Part shown: piece by piece, positions 26,269 through 34,313 of the stretch
How positions within the stretch are numbered: the stretch's first letter is position 1
Layout of the letters: every line of letters starts with the position of its first letter
Assembly: GCA_947058885.1 (NCBI GenBank)
Contig: CAMSIF010000002.1
Coordinates: forward strand, 1-63,407
Direction of reading: 5' to 3'
Source: an uncultured Clostridia bacterium
GTDB lineage: Bacteria > Bacillota > Clostridia > Oscillospirales > Oscillospiraceae
Length of the DNA: 63,407 nt
Notes under the pieces: generated by a model
The model's input: only the letters and a program-made list of their open reading frames with translations
Told to the model about the DNA's origin: nothing
Database searches by the model: none
Made by a program: the position numbers and the translations under genes

Positions 26269-26425
26269 ACGTATATCCTCCTTTGAATAAAGTCATAGAA
26301 ACCGCCTGCGTGTCTTAGTGGGAAGCGGAGCGCGGAAAACATGAATTGCGGCCCTGTACAAATGACAGGCCTGATGAACGCCGCAAGCTTGGGTTGTGCC
26401 GCAGTCCGGATGGTGTTACAAATTT

Positions 26426-26454
26426 ATTATATCCACTTTCAGATGCTTTTGCAA
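26426..26454 (-). promoter_or_regulatory. Predicted sigma-A promoter of the LUD-lipoprotein unit
   Basis: On the minus strand, TTGCAA (26454-26449), 17 bp, perfect TATAAT (26431-26426). It lies 158 bp upstream of the LUD start, leaving a long untranslated leader (26269-26425) in which I see no known RNA element. Confidence 0.65.
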
Positions 26455-26501
26455 GCATGGAATTGGAGCCGGAGTACGCTGTAAAGGAACGGCGCATATG
26501 C

Positions 26502-28739
26502 TCACATCAGCCGCATCTGAGCGCCGTCCTCCTCCTCTCTGAGGAGAGCGCCGGCGGCAGGGATGGTCCGGCAGCGGTACCGGGCCGGGTTGGTTAACCC
26601 GCTCTCCTCCAGGACTTTCACCTCCTCCAGACGCCGCTTGGGTTTCAGAGTCATCACCTGGACGCCCAAAGTGGTCCGGGTGCTCTTGGGGGCCAGGAGG
26701 GCGGTGCTGAAAATCAGCACCCGGTTCTCGTTGGAGTATAATGCCAGCTCCTGGTCCTCCTTCAGGTGCAGCAGGGCTGTCAGGGGACTTTTGTCTGAAT
26801 AGGCCCCGGTGAGCTTGCGGCGGTTGGAGGTGGTGGCATAGGCGGAGAGATCCACCCGGGCCGCCTTGCCGTTTTCAAAGAAGAATACCAACGCCCCGGC
26901 GTAGTCTCCCGGCAGAACCATATGCACGACCGCCTCTTCCGGGTCCATGCCTAGCTTGGAGGGCAGGTAATCCCCCAGGACGCTGGCTTTGCTGTCGTCA
27001 AAGTCGGCCAGGCGGCACTTGTAGACCTGCTGGCGGTTGGTGAAAAACATGACCTCCGCCCGGTTGGTGGTCTCAAAGCTCTGGCCGGGGCCGTCGTCCT
27101 CCTTGTATTTCTGCGTATCCGCCATGCGCAGGGATTGAGGGGTAATCTTTTTGAAGTAGCCGCCCCGAGAGAGGAACACCGTTACCGGGTAATCCGGAAC
27201 CTCCTCCGCCTCGTCGCAGGCCTCCAGCTGGTGGTCATAGACGATGGCGGACCGGCGGGGCTGCGCGTACTTCTTCTTCACGTCCTCCAGCTCCCGGATG
27301 ATAAGCTTTTTAATCCGGCCCGGGTTGCTTACCAGATCCTCCAGGTCGTCGATCTCGTCCCGAAGGGCCTCAGTCTCCTGGACGCGTTTGAGAATATACT
27401 CCTTATTGATGTTCCGCAGTCGGATTTCCGCCACATACTCCGCCTGCACCTGATCAATGCCGAAGCCAATCATCAGGTTTGGCACTACCTCGGCTTCCCC
27501 CTCGGTCTCCCGGATGATGCGGATGGCCTTGTCAATGTCCAGCAGAATCCTCTTGAGGCCTTTGAGCAGGTGGAGCTTGTCCTTTTTCTTGTTTAGGGAG
27601 AAGTACACCCGCCGCCGGACGCACTCCGTCCGCCAGCCGCACCACTCCTCCAGCAGCTCCCGCACGCCCATCACCCGGGGCATTCCCGCCACCAGGACGT
27701 TAAAGTTACAGCTGATGGAGTCCTGGAGGGTGGTGGTTTTGAAGAGCTTGGCCATGAGCTTGTCCGGGTCCACCCCCCGCTTGAGGTCGATAGCCAGTTT
27801 CAGGCCGGTAAGGCCGGTCTCATCCCGCATGTCGTTGATTTCCCGCAGCTTTCCGGTCTTGATAAGCTCCGCCACCTTGTCGATAATGGCTTCCGTAGTG
27901 GTGGTGTAGGGGATTTCGTAAATTTCAATGAGGTTCTCGCTCTTCACATACCGGTACTTTCCCCGGATTTTGATGGACCCCCGTCCTGTGCGGTAGACCT
28001 CCTCCAGAGCGGCGCTGTCGTGGAGAATTTCGCCGCCGGTAGGGAAGTCCGGCCCCAGCAGAATATCGGAGAGGACGCAGTCCGGGTTTTTGAGGTAGGC
28101 CACTGTGGCGTCGCAGACCTCCGCCAGATTGAAGCCGCACAGCTGGCTGGCCATACCTACGGCGATCCCCAGATTGGCGGAGACCAGGATATTAGGGAAG
28201 GTGGTGGGCAGCAGCGTAGGCTCCTTCATGGAGTTGTCGTAGTTGTCCACAAAATCTACCGCATCCTGGTCCAGGTCCCGGAAGAGCTCCTGACAGATAG
28301 AGGTCAGTTTAGCCTCGGTGTACCGGCTGGCGGCGTAGGCCATATCCCGGGAGAACACCTTACCGAAGTTGCCCTTGCTGTCCACAAAGGGGTGGAGCAG
28401 GGCCCCGTAGCCCTTGCTGAGGCGGACCATAGTTTCGTAGATGGGGCCGTCGCCATGGGGATTGAGGCGCATGGTCTGGCCCACGATGTTGGCGGATTTG
28501 GTGCGGGCCCCGGTCAGCAGGCCCATTTTGTACATGGTGTAGAGGAGCTTTCGGTGGGAGGGCTTAAAGCCGTCCAGCTCCGGGATGGCCCGGGAGACGA
28601 TGACGCTCATGGCGTAGGGCATGAAGTTGGTCTCCAGGGTTTCGGTGATGGGCTGCTCCTGGACCGAGGCTCGCAGGCCCATGACGTTGGGGTTGTTGAC
28701 CCGGGGGGCGCCCTCCTCCGGGGATTTCTTCTTTGGCAT
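26502..28739 (-). CDS. Type IIA DNA topoisomerase subunit A (ParC/GyrA-like, divergent)
   Basis: 745 residues. DNA breakage-reunion subunit: the winged-helix entry ASVQEQPITETL, DGFKPSHRKLLYTMY, and the catalytic tyrosine in AASRYTEAKL (Tyr140). It then runs through the tower and coiled-coil gate to a C-terminal region with several beta-propeller-like repeats (about 500-740). The sequence around Tyr140 (AASRYTE for AAMRYTE) and the short N-terminus mark it as the divergent set found beside the canonical gyrase in Clostridia, closer to topoisomerase IV. It pairs with the B subunit gene 36 bp upstream in the same operon. Decatenation is the likely role. Gyrase-like supercoiling cannot be excluded. 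Confidence 0.88.
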   Translation of the reverse strand: MPKKKSPEEGAPRVNNPNVMGLRASVQEQPITETLETNFMPYAMSVIVSRAIPELDGFKPSHRKLLYTMYKMGLLTGARTKSANIVGQTMRLNPHGDGPIYETMVRLSKGYGALLHPFVDSKGNFGKVFSRDMAYAASRYTEAKLTSICQELFRDLDQDAVDFVDNYDNSMKEPTLLPTTFPNILVSANLGIAVGMASQLCGFNLAEVCDATVAYLKNPDCVLSDILLGPDFPTGGEILHDSAALEEVYRTGRGSIKIRGKYRYVKSENLIEIYEIPYTTTTEAIIDKVAELIKTGKLREINDMRDETGLTGLKLAIDLKRGVDPDKLMAKLFKTTTLQDSISCNFNVLVAGMPRVMGVRELLEEWCGWRTECVRRRVYFSLNKKKDKLHLLKGLKRILLDIDKAIRIIRETEGEAEVVPNLMIGFGIDQVQAEYVAEIRLRNINKEYILKRVQETEALRDEIDDLEDLVSNPGRIKKLIIRELEDVKKKYAQPRRSAIVYDHQLEACDEAEEVPDYPVTVFLSRGGYFKKITPQSLRMADTQKYKEDDGPGQSFETTNRAEVMFFTNRQQVYKCRLADFDDSKASVLGDYLPSKLGMDPEEAVVHMVLPGDYAGALVFFFENGKAARVDLSAYATTSNRRKLTGAYSDKSPLTALLHLKEDQELALYSNENRVLIFSTALLAPKSTRTTLGVQVMTLKPKRRLEEVKVLEESGLTNPARYRCRTIPAAGALLREEEDGAQMRLM

Positions 28740-28775
28740 AATAACTCTTCCTTATCCAGATTCCTTTACGATGAC

Positions 28776-30776
28776 TTATGAAATGTCCGCCAAATCCAGG
28801 TATTTGTATCCCTCGTTGGCGATATGCTCCTTACGGCCCTGGAGGTTGTCCCCCAGCAGCAGGTCAAAGACCCGGCTGGTGGCCTCCGCGTCCTCGGGCA
28901 TGACCTTGATGAGGCGGCGGGTCTCGGGGTTCATAGTGGTCAGCCACATCATGTCCGGGTCGTTTTCGCCCAGACCCTTGGAGCGGTCAATTTTGACCTT
29001 CTTCCCCTCCAGCTTCTTTACGATCTCCGCCTTTTCCTTTTCCGTGTAGGCGAACCAGGTCTTCTCTCCGCAGGTAATCTCAAAAAGAGGGGATTCCGCG
29101 ATATATACATAGCCATTTTGAATGAGCGTGGGGCAGAGGCGGTAGAGCATGGTTAAAATCAAAGCGCGGATCTGGTATCCGTCTACATCCGCGTCGGTGC
29201 AGATAACCACCTTGGACCAGCGGAGATTGCCCAAATCGAAGGAACTCAGGTCCTTTACATGCTTGTTCTGGACCTCCACGCCGCAGCCCAGCACTTTGAT
29301 GAGGTCGGTAATAATTTCGCTTTTGAAGATACGGGGGTAGTCCGCCTTCAGGCAGTTGAGGATTTTTCCCCGTACAGGCATGATGCCCTGGAACTCCGCA
29401 TCCCGGCTCAGCTTCACGCTGCCCATAGCGCTGTCGCCTTCTACAATATAGATTTCCCGGCGGGTGACGTCCTTGGTCCGGCAGTCCACGAATTTCTGGA
29501 CCCGGTTGGCGATATCAATAGACCCGGAGAGCTTTTTCTTAATATTCAGCCGGGCCTTCTCCGCAGTTTCCCGGCTCCGTTTGTTGATGAGCACCTGCTC
29601 GGCAATCCGCAGCGCGTCGCTAGGGTTCTCAATGAAGTAGATTTCCAGCCTGCTCCGCAGGAACTCCGCCATAGCGTCCTGGACGAATTTGTTGGTGATG
29701 GCCTTTTTGGTCTGATTTTCGTAGCTGGTCTGGGTGGAGAAGTTGTTGCTGACCAGCACCAGGCAGTCCTCAATATCCGCCCAGGTAATTTTGGACTCGC
29801 TCTTCTGGTACTTGTTGTTCTGGCGCAGCCAGGCGTCCACCGCCCCCACAAAAGCGGATTTTGTGGCTTTCTCAGGACTGCCGCCGTGTTCCAGCCAGCT
29901 GGAGTTGTGGTAGTGCTCAATAACCGCCGCCTTGTTGGTAAAGCAGCAGGCGGCGGAGAGCTTCACCTTGTAGTCGTCTTTATCGGCGCGGTCCCGGCCA
30001 CGGCGTTCCGTCTCCCAAAAGACGGGGTCCGTCAGGGGTTCCTCCCCCGCCAGCTCCCGGACGTAGTCCGCAATGCCGTTCTCATAGAGAAACTCCGTGG
30101 TTTCAAACTTTCCCGGCGCGGTCTCGACCTTCAGCCGGAAGGTAATACCGGCGTTTACCACCGCCTGCCGCTTCATCACATCCGCGAAGTACGAAGGCGG
30201 GATAGCGATATCGGTAAAGACCTCCAGGTCCGGCAGCCACCGGGTCCTGGTGCCGCTCTTCTTTCTGGCCAGCGGAGTTTTTTGCAGCTCCTGGCCCTTT
30301 TTGCCGGTGACTTTTCCTTTTTTGAAGTGGAGCTGGTACTCGTATCCGTCCCGCCAGACAGTGACATCCATATAGTCGGAGGCATACTGGGTCGCGCAGG
30401 AACCCAGGCCGTTGAGGCCCAGAGAGTACTCGTAGTTCTCCCCCTCGTTGTTGCCGTACTTGCCTCCGGCGTAGAGCTCGCAGAATACCAGTTCCCAGTT
30501 CCAGCGTTTTTCCTTTTCGTTCCAATCCACGGGGCAGCCCCGCCCCTGGTCCTCCACCTCCACGCTGTGGTCCAGGAAACTGGTAACGGTAATAAGCCGC
30601 CCATGGCCCTCTCGGGCCTCGTCGATGGAGTTGGATAAAATCTCAAATACGGCGTGCTCGCAACCCTCCAGGCCATCGGAGCCGAAAATGACGCCGGGCC
30701 GTTTCCGAACCCGGTCAGCCCCCTTCAGGGCGCTGATCGAGTCGTTGCCGTAGGTCTGCTGTTTCTCAGTAGCCAT
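28776..30776 (-). CDS. Type IIA DNA topoisomerase subunit B (ParE/GyrB-like, divergent)
   Basis: 666 residues: GHKL ATPase domain (EILSNSIDEAREG holds the catalytic Glu and Mg-binding Asn; EDQGRGCPV replaces DNGRGIPV; the GLNGLGS loop for GLHGVG), transducer, then TOPRIM with EGDSAMGSVKLSRD, TDADVDGYQIRALIL and RSKGLGEND. Key acidic residues of TOPRIM (Glu of EGDS, Asp-x-Asp) are all present, although EGDSAGGSAK has become EGDSAMGSVK. It is first in the operon with a GGAGG start and a clear promoter. Together with the A subunit it forms a complete heterotetramer. The number of substitutions in otherwise rigid motifs is notable. Confidence 0.88.
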   Translation of the reverse strand: MATEKQQTYGNDSISALKGADRVRKRPGVIFGSDGLEGCEHAVFEILSNSIDEAREGHGRLITVTSFLDHSVEVEDQGRGCPVDWNEKEKRWNWELVFCELYAGGKYGNNEGENYEYSLGLNGLGSCATQYASDYMDVTVWRDGYEYQLHFKKGKVTGKKGQELQKTPLARKKSGTRTRWLPDLEVFTDIAIPPSYFADVMKRQAVVNAGITFRLKVETAPGKFETTEFLYENGIADYVRELAGEEPLTDPVFWETERRGRDRADKDDYKVKLSAACCFTNKAAVIEHYHNSSWLEHGGSPEKATKSAFVGAVDAWLRQNNKYQKSESKITWADIEDCLVLVSNNFSTQTSYENQTKKAITNKFVQDAMAEFLRSRLEIYFIENPSDALRIAEQVLINKRSRETAEKARLNIKKKLSGSIDIANRVQKFVDCRTKDVTRREIYIVEGDSAMGSVKLSRDAEFQGIMPVRGKILNCLKADYPRIFKSEIITDLIKVLGCGVEVQNKHVKDLSSFDLGNLRWSKVVICTDADVDGYQIRALILTMLYRLCPTLIQNGYVYIAESPLFEITCGEKTWFAYTEKEKAEIVKKLEGKKVKIDRSKGLGENDPDMMWLTTMNPETRRLIKVMPEDAEATSRVFDLLLGDNLQGRKEHIANEGYKYLDLADIS

Positions 30777-30806
30777 AATTTCCTCCAGATTGTAAGCTTA
30801 CCGCCT

Positions 30807-30835
30807 AGTGTAACAAATTTTCCCGTTTATGGCAA
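30807..30835 (-). promoter_or_regulatory. Predicted promoter of the topoisomerase operon
   Basis: On the minus strand, TTGCCA (30835-30830), 17 bp, TACACT (30812-30807), 31 bp before the B subunit start. Confidence 0.6.
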
Positions 30836-30905
30836 GAGGGAGGCTGTGGAAGGGAGCGGCTGTTCTGCAAAAAAGAGATACGCTATATGTATATGAGGAA
30901 GGGGC

Positions 30906-30934
30906 TTGCAACCGGCGGGGATATCTGCTATACT
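30906..30934 (+). promoter_or_regulatory. Predicted promoter of the TSCPD gene
   Basis: TTGCAA (30906-30911), 17 bp, TATACT (30929-30934), about 55 bp before the start. It is divergent from the topoisomerase promoter. Confidence 0.6.
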
Positions 30935-30988
30935 TTTTGACACTGCACACGGCGGCAGGAAAATCACATAATAAGGAGACATTGGAAT

Positions 30989-31246
30989 ATGACATATACT
31001 TATAAGACCAGCGGCACCTGTTCTACGCAGATTGACCTGGAGCTGGAGGAGGGCGTCATCAAAAATGTGGCCTTCACAGGCGGCTGCAACGGCAATTTGA
31101 AGGGCATCTGCGCCTTGGTGAAGGGAATGCCGGCTTCGGAGGCCATCAGCAAGCTCCAGGGTATCCAGTGCGGCTGGAAGCCCACCAGCTGCCCGGACCA
31201 GCTGTCCAAGGCGCTCACCGCCGCTCTCGCGGAGGAAAAGAACTAA
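30989..31246 (+). CDS. TSCPD domain protein (TIGR03905 family)
   Basis: 85 residues. Short alpha/beta protein with the name-giving TSCPDQL motif near residue 65, plus conserved cysteines in GTCSTQI, GGCNGNLKGIC and QCGWKPTSCPD. The domain also occurs at the C-terminus of some adenosylcobalamin-dependent ribonucleotide reductases, where the cysteines may hold metal or shuttle electrons. The free-standing form is common in Clostridia and has no established function. Ribosome site AAGGAGACATTGGAATATG. It stands alone before the infC operon. Confidence 0.88.
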   Translation: MTYTYKTSGTCSTQIDLELEEGVIKNVAFTGGCNGNLKGICALVKGMPASEAISKLQGIQCGWKPTSCPDQLSKALTAALAEEKN

Positions 31247-31360
31247 TCCACAGCGGCGGAACAGAACGGGGACCGCGCTTGGACCGGATATGGGCCGGAG
31301 GTAATCCGGCCCATTCAAAACGTAAGGTTCGAAAAATCCTGAAAATTCTTCAGGTAACCC

Positions 31361-31389
31361 TTGACAATTCTCCAAAACAGTGCTATAGT
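31361..31389 (+). promoter_or_regulatory. Predicted promoter of infC-rpmI-rplT
   Basis: Perfect TTGACA (31361-31366), 17 bp, TATAGT (31384-31389). About 187 bp of leader follow before the infC start. Confidence 0.75.
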
Positions 31390-31524
31390 GAATGGGCAAA
31401 ATGAAGTAGGCAGGACGCATCCGCCTCACCCCCAGCTAAGTGAAGGGGTCAACAATGCCGTTTACCACGCTCTGGAATGGGTGTGTTTTGTTCGTGCGGA
31501 TGCGGTTGCATCCGTGCTTTTTTT
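31390..31524 (+). ncRNA. L20-type leader with attenuator of the infC operon
   Basis: The leader ends in a terminator hairpin: GTGCGGATGC (31494-31503), loop GGTT, GCATCCGTGC (31508-31517), then seven Ts. An earlier strip CGCATCCGC (about 31416-31424) is complementary to the first arm (GCGGATGCG), so it can form a competing antiterminator. Ribosomal protein L20 is known to bind such leaders in Firmicutes and repress its own operon. The L20 assignment rests on gene context and architecture. Exact RNA boundaries are estimated. Confidence 0.7.
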
Positions 31525-31575
31525 GTTTTGCGCTACGTGCAATTTGGGCACAATGTTGAAGGAGGTGCTTCGGTT

Positions 31576-32088
31576 ATTAGCATTGCAATGCATCAACTGA
31601 ACGAGGACATTCGCGACAAAGAGCTGCGCCTGATCGGCAGCGGCGGCGAACAGCTGGGGATTATGTCTGCGACGGACGCCCTGCGTATTGCCGACGAGAA
31701 GGGCCTGGATCTGGTCAAAATCTCCCCGCAGGCCGTGCCGCCCGTGTGCAAACTCATGGACTACGGCAAGTTCCGTTTCGAGCAGGGCAAGCGTGAGAAG
31801 GAGGCCCGCCGGAACCAGCATGTGGTGGAGATTAAGGAGATCCGCATGTCCCCGGGCATCGACGTCGGAGATTTCAACGTAAAGCTGAAAAACGCGCTGA
31901 AATTCCTGGCCGACGGCAACCGCGTGAAGGTGTCCGTCCGCTTCCGCGGCCGCGAAATGGCCCATACCGACATCGGCAGGAAGCTCTTGGATAAGTTTGC
32001 AGAGCAGTGCGCCGAGACCGCCAACGTCGATAAGGGAGCCAAGCTGGAAGGGCGGAATATGTCCATGTTCCTGTCCCCTAAAAAATAG
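31576..32088 (+). CDS. infC: Translation initiation factor IF-3, predicted AUU start
   Basis: Binds the 30S subunit, keeps it dissociated and proofreads start codons. About 170 residues: QLNEDIRDKELRLIGSGGEQLG opens the N-domain. The linker is lysine-rich (QGKREKEARR), and the C-domain has KEIRMSPGIDVGDFNVKLKNALKFL and VSVRFRGREMAH. The frame runs open from 31477, but GGAGGT at 31561-31566 points to ATT at 31576 (nine-base spacing). AUU start codons are conserved for infC because IF-3 then represses its own synthesis. ATG at 31588 is the fallback start. Followed by rpmI and rplT. Confidence 0.95.
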   Translation: MSIAMHQLNEDIRDKELRLIGSGGEQLGIMSATDALRIADEKGLDLVKISPQAVPPVCKLMDYGKFRFEQGKREKEARRNQHVVEIKEIRMSPGIDVGDFNVKLKNALKFLADGNRVKVSVRFRGREMAHTDIGRKLLDKFAEQCAETANVDKGAKLEGRNMSMFLSPKK

Positions 32089-32132
32089 CGGCGGAACGCA
32101 ATCAAGGAAACATACGGAAGGAGTAATGAAGT

Positions 32133-32330
32133 ATGCCTAAGCTGAAGAGCCACAGCGGCGCCAAAAAAAGATTTAACCTGACCAAAACCGGGAAGGTCAA
32201 GCGGGCCAAGGCCTTTAAGAGCCATATTCTTACCAAAAAGGACACCAAGCGTACCCGTCGTCTGCGGGCGGGCGGCTATGCCGACGAGACCAACGCCGCC
32301 GCTATCCGCAAGATGATCCCTTACAAATAA
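32133..32330 (+). CDS. rpmI: 50S ribosomal protein L35
   Basis: 65 residues, basic, full length: [27 protein letters not shown] and [15 protein letters not shown] are the family blocks. Ribosome site GGAAGGAGTAATG with start at the second ATG. Middle gene of infC-rpmI-rplT, 44 bp after infC. Confidence 0.98.
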   Translation: MPKLKSHSGAKKRFNLTKTGKVKRAKAFKSHILTKKDTKRTRRLRAGGYADETNAAAIRKMIPYK

Positions 32331-32365
32331 GATTACGATACGCTTTAGAATAGGAGGCTTTAATT

Positions 32366-32722
32366 ATGGCTAGAGTTAAGGGCGCAATGATGACCCGCAA
32401 GAGAAGAAATAAAATCCTGCGCATGGCTAAGGGCTACTGGGGCGCCAAGAGCAAGCATTTCAAAATGGCGAACCAGCAGGTGATGAAGTCCCTGACCTAC
32501 GCTTATGTGGGACGCCGCTTGAAGAAGCGGGATTTCCGCCGCCTGTGGATTACCCGCATCAGCGCTGCCTGCAAAATCAACGGAATGAACTATTCCACCT
32601 TTATGCACGGCCTGAAGGCTGCCAACGTGGCTATCGACCGTAAGATGCTCTCCGAGCTGGCCGTCAACAACGAGGCCGCTTTCAAGCAGCTGGTGGACAT
32701 GGCTAAAAAGGCAAACGCCTGA
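32366..32722 (+). CDS. rplT: 50S ribosomal protein L20
   Basis: 118 residues, full length: [25 protein letters not shown] at the N-terminus (long basic extension into the 23S core) and the globular C-domain with [23 protein letters not shown]. It is needed for early 50S assembly and, in Firmicutes, is the autogenous repressor acting on the leader upstream of infC. Start after GGAGGCTTTAATT. Confidence 0.98.
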   Translation: MARVKGAMMTRKRRNKILRMAKGYWGAKSKHFKMANQQVMKSLTYAYVGRRLKKRDFRRLWITRISAACKINGMNYSTFMHGLKAANVAIDRKMLSELAVNNEAAFKQLVDMAKKANA

Positions 32723-32737
32723 GTTCTTCAGTAAATG

Positions 32738-32772
32738 AGCATCCCAACGCCGGCAGGCGCTGGGATGCTTTT
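32738..32772 (+). terminator. Rho-independent terminator after rplT
   Basis: Stem AGCATCCCAaCGCC / GGCGcTGGGATGCT, loop GGCA, followed by TTTTG. It closes the infC operon, with the acetyltransferase start 25 bp beyond. Confidence 0.8.
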
Positions 32773-32796
32773 GCCTGTCGGAAGGGAGAAGGCTGG

Positions 32797-33441
32797 ATGA
32801 AAATGGATCTGCTGATTAGGACTGAAGCCGAGAGCGATTACGCCGCTGTGGAGCGGCTTATCCGGGAGGCTTTCTGGAACGTATACGCCCCCGGCTGCCA
32901 GGAACATTATCTGGCCCACATTCTGCGGGGACATCCGGATTTTGTCCCGGACCTGGCTTTGGCGGCGGAATTGGACGGACAAGTGGTGGGCAGCATTATG
33001 TATACAAAAGCGGCGCTGGAGGACGAGGCCGGGGAGCGCAGGACCATTCTGACCTTTGGTCCAATCGCCGTCCATCCGGACTATCAGCGGCGGGGATACA
33101 GTAAGCTGCTGATAGAGCGTTCCTTTGAGAAGGCGCGGGAGTTGGGCTTTGACGTTGTCGTGATTTTCGGCAATCCGGACAATTATGTCAGCAGCGGCTT
33201 TCAAAGCTGCAAAAAGTATAATATCTGCTCAGGAAACGGCGGATTCCCCGCCGCCATGCTGGCGAAGGAATTACGGCCCGGGGTCCTGGACGGCAGGAAG
33301 TGGTATTACCGCGAAAGCGCCGCCTACCAGATGGACCCGGAGGAGGCAGAGGCGTTTGACCGTCAGTTTGAGCCTAAAGAAAAACGGTGGCAGCCCAGTC
33401 AGGAGATGTTTTACATTCTCAGTCATGCGGAGATTCAGTAG
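32797..33441 (+). CDS. GNAT family N-acetyltransferase
   Basis: 214 residues. The GNAT core is in the first 150: LAAELDGQVVGSIMYTKAAL, then FGPIAVHPDYQRRGYSKLLIERSFEKARELG with the acetyl-CoA pyrophosphate loop (Q/R-x-x-G-x-G/A as QRRGYS) and IFGNPDNYVSSGF. The remaining 60 residues, with KWYYRESAAYQMDPEEAEAFDRQF, form a tail typical of the YhbS-like group of small-molecule acetyltransferases. The substrate is unknown. The start follows GGAAGGGAGAAGG. No separate promoter is visible in the 25-bp gap, so expression may depend on readthrough from rplT. Confidence 0.85.
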   Translation: MKMDLLIRTEAESDYAAVERLIREAFWNVYAPGCQEHYLAHILRGHPDFVPDLALAAELDGQVVGSIMYTKAALEDEAGERRTILTFGPIAVHPDYQRRGYSKLLIERSFEKARELGFDVVVIFGNPDNYVSSGFQSCKKYNICSGNGGFPAAMLAKELRPGVLDGRKWYYRESAAYQMDPEEAEAFDRQFEPKEKRWQPSQEMFYILSHAEIQ

Positions 33442-33484
33442 ACAGAGGGTGCGCGGCCAGAGCGTCCGTCAGGCATATTGCGGA

Positions 33485-33513
33485 TTGACAGGGGATGCCT
33501 GGCGGCATATAAT
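33485..33513 (+). promoter_or_regulatory. Consensus sigma-A promoter of the Wzz/kinase pair
   Basis: Perfect TTGACA (33485-33490), exactly 17 bp and perfect TATAAT (33508-33513), about 39 bp before the start. It is the closest consensus match in the window. Confidence 0.8.
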
Positions 33514-33551
33514 AAGAACCAGCAATTCAAAAGAAGTGGAAGGAAACGCGT

Positions 33552-34310
33552 ATGCCGGCAGGAACGCAGGAAAAAGATTTGGCGGAAATTGACTTGATTC
33601 GCCTTGCGGCGGCGCTGTGGCGCCGGGGCTGGGTTATTCTGCTGACAATGCTGTTGTGCGGCGCGGCGGCGTTTTCCTGCGCCGCTTTTCTTATGACGCC
33701 GCTCTATCAATCCAGTGCGCTGATGTACGTTAATAACGGCTCTATTTCCGTAGGCGACGCCTATGTAAGTCTGGCGGACCTGAACGCGTCCAAGACGCTG
33801 GTGGACAGCTATATTGTCATCATGAAAACCAGACTGACCCTCAACGAGGTAATCGAGAGAGCGGATTTGGACTACACCTATGAGGAGCTCTGCGAGATGG
33901 TCAGCGCGGACGCCGTTAATGCCACAGAGATTTTTCGGATTACCGTGACCGGCCCGGACCCGGCGGAAACCGAACGGATTGCCAATACGATTGTGGACGT
34001 GCTGCCCGATAAAATTTCTGAGATTATGGAGGGGAGTTCCGCCCGGGCGGTGGACTACGCGGTTGTTCCGGACCGAAGGAGTTCTCCCAGTGTGCTCAAG
34101 TACACGGCGGCAGGTCTGCTGGCAGGATTGATTCTGAGCTGCGGCATCATCGTCCTGCGGGAGCTGTTTGACGACCAGATCCGGGAGGACGAGTATCTGG
34201 CGCAGGCCTATGGACTTCCGGTCCTGGCAAATATCCCAGATCTCCTGTCCTCGAGAGAGCGTGCCGGATATGGCGGCTGCGACGCTTATTATGGAGCGGG
34301 GAAGGAGTAA
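33552..34310 (+). CDS. Wzz/YveK-type polysaccharide chain-length regulator
   Basis: 252 residues. Two membrane helices bracket an extracellular domain: TM1 near residues 25-48 (the RRGWVILLTMLLCGA run) and TM2 near 180-200 (AAGLLAGLILSCGIIV). The N-terminal Wzz motif is DLAEIDLIRLAAALWRRGW and the pre-TM2 Pro-rich VPDRRSSPSVLK is present. These are adaptors that bring the cytoplasmic tyrosine kinase encoded next to the membrane, controlling exopolysaccharide or capsule length. No glycosyltransferase, flippase or polymerase lies near, so the assembly machinery must be elsewhere. The kinase gene begins four bases downstream. Confidence 0.85.
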   Translation: MPAGTQEKDLAEIDLIRLAAALWRRGWVILLTMLLCGAAAFSCAAFLMTPLYQSSALMYVNNGSISVGDAYVSLADLNASKTLVDSYIVIMKTRLTLNEVIERADLDYTYEELCEMVSADAVNATEIFRITVTGPDPAETERIANTIVDVLPDKISEIMEGSSARAVDYAVVPDRRSSPSVLKYTAAGLLAGLILSCGIIVLRELFDDQIREDEYLAQAYGLPVLANIPDLLSSRERAGYGGCDAYYGAGKE

Positions 34311-34313
34311 GAG

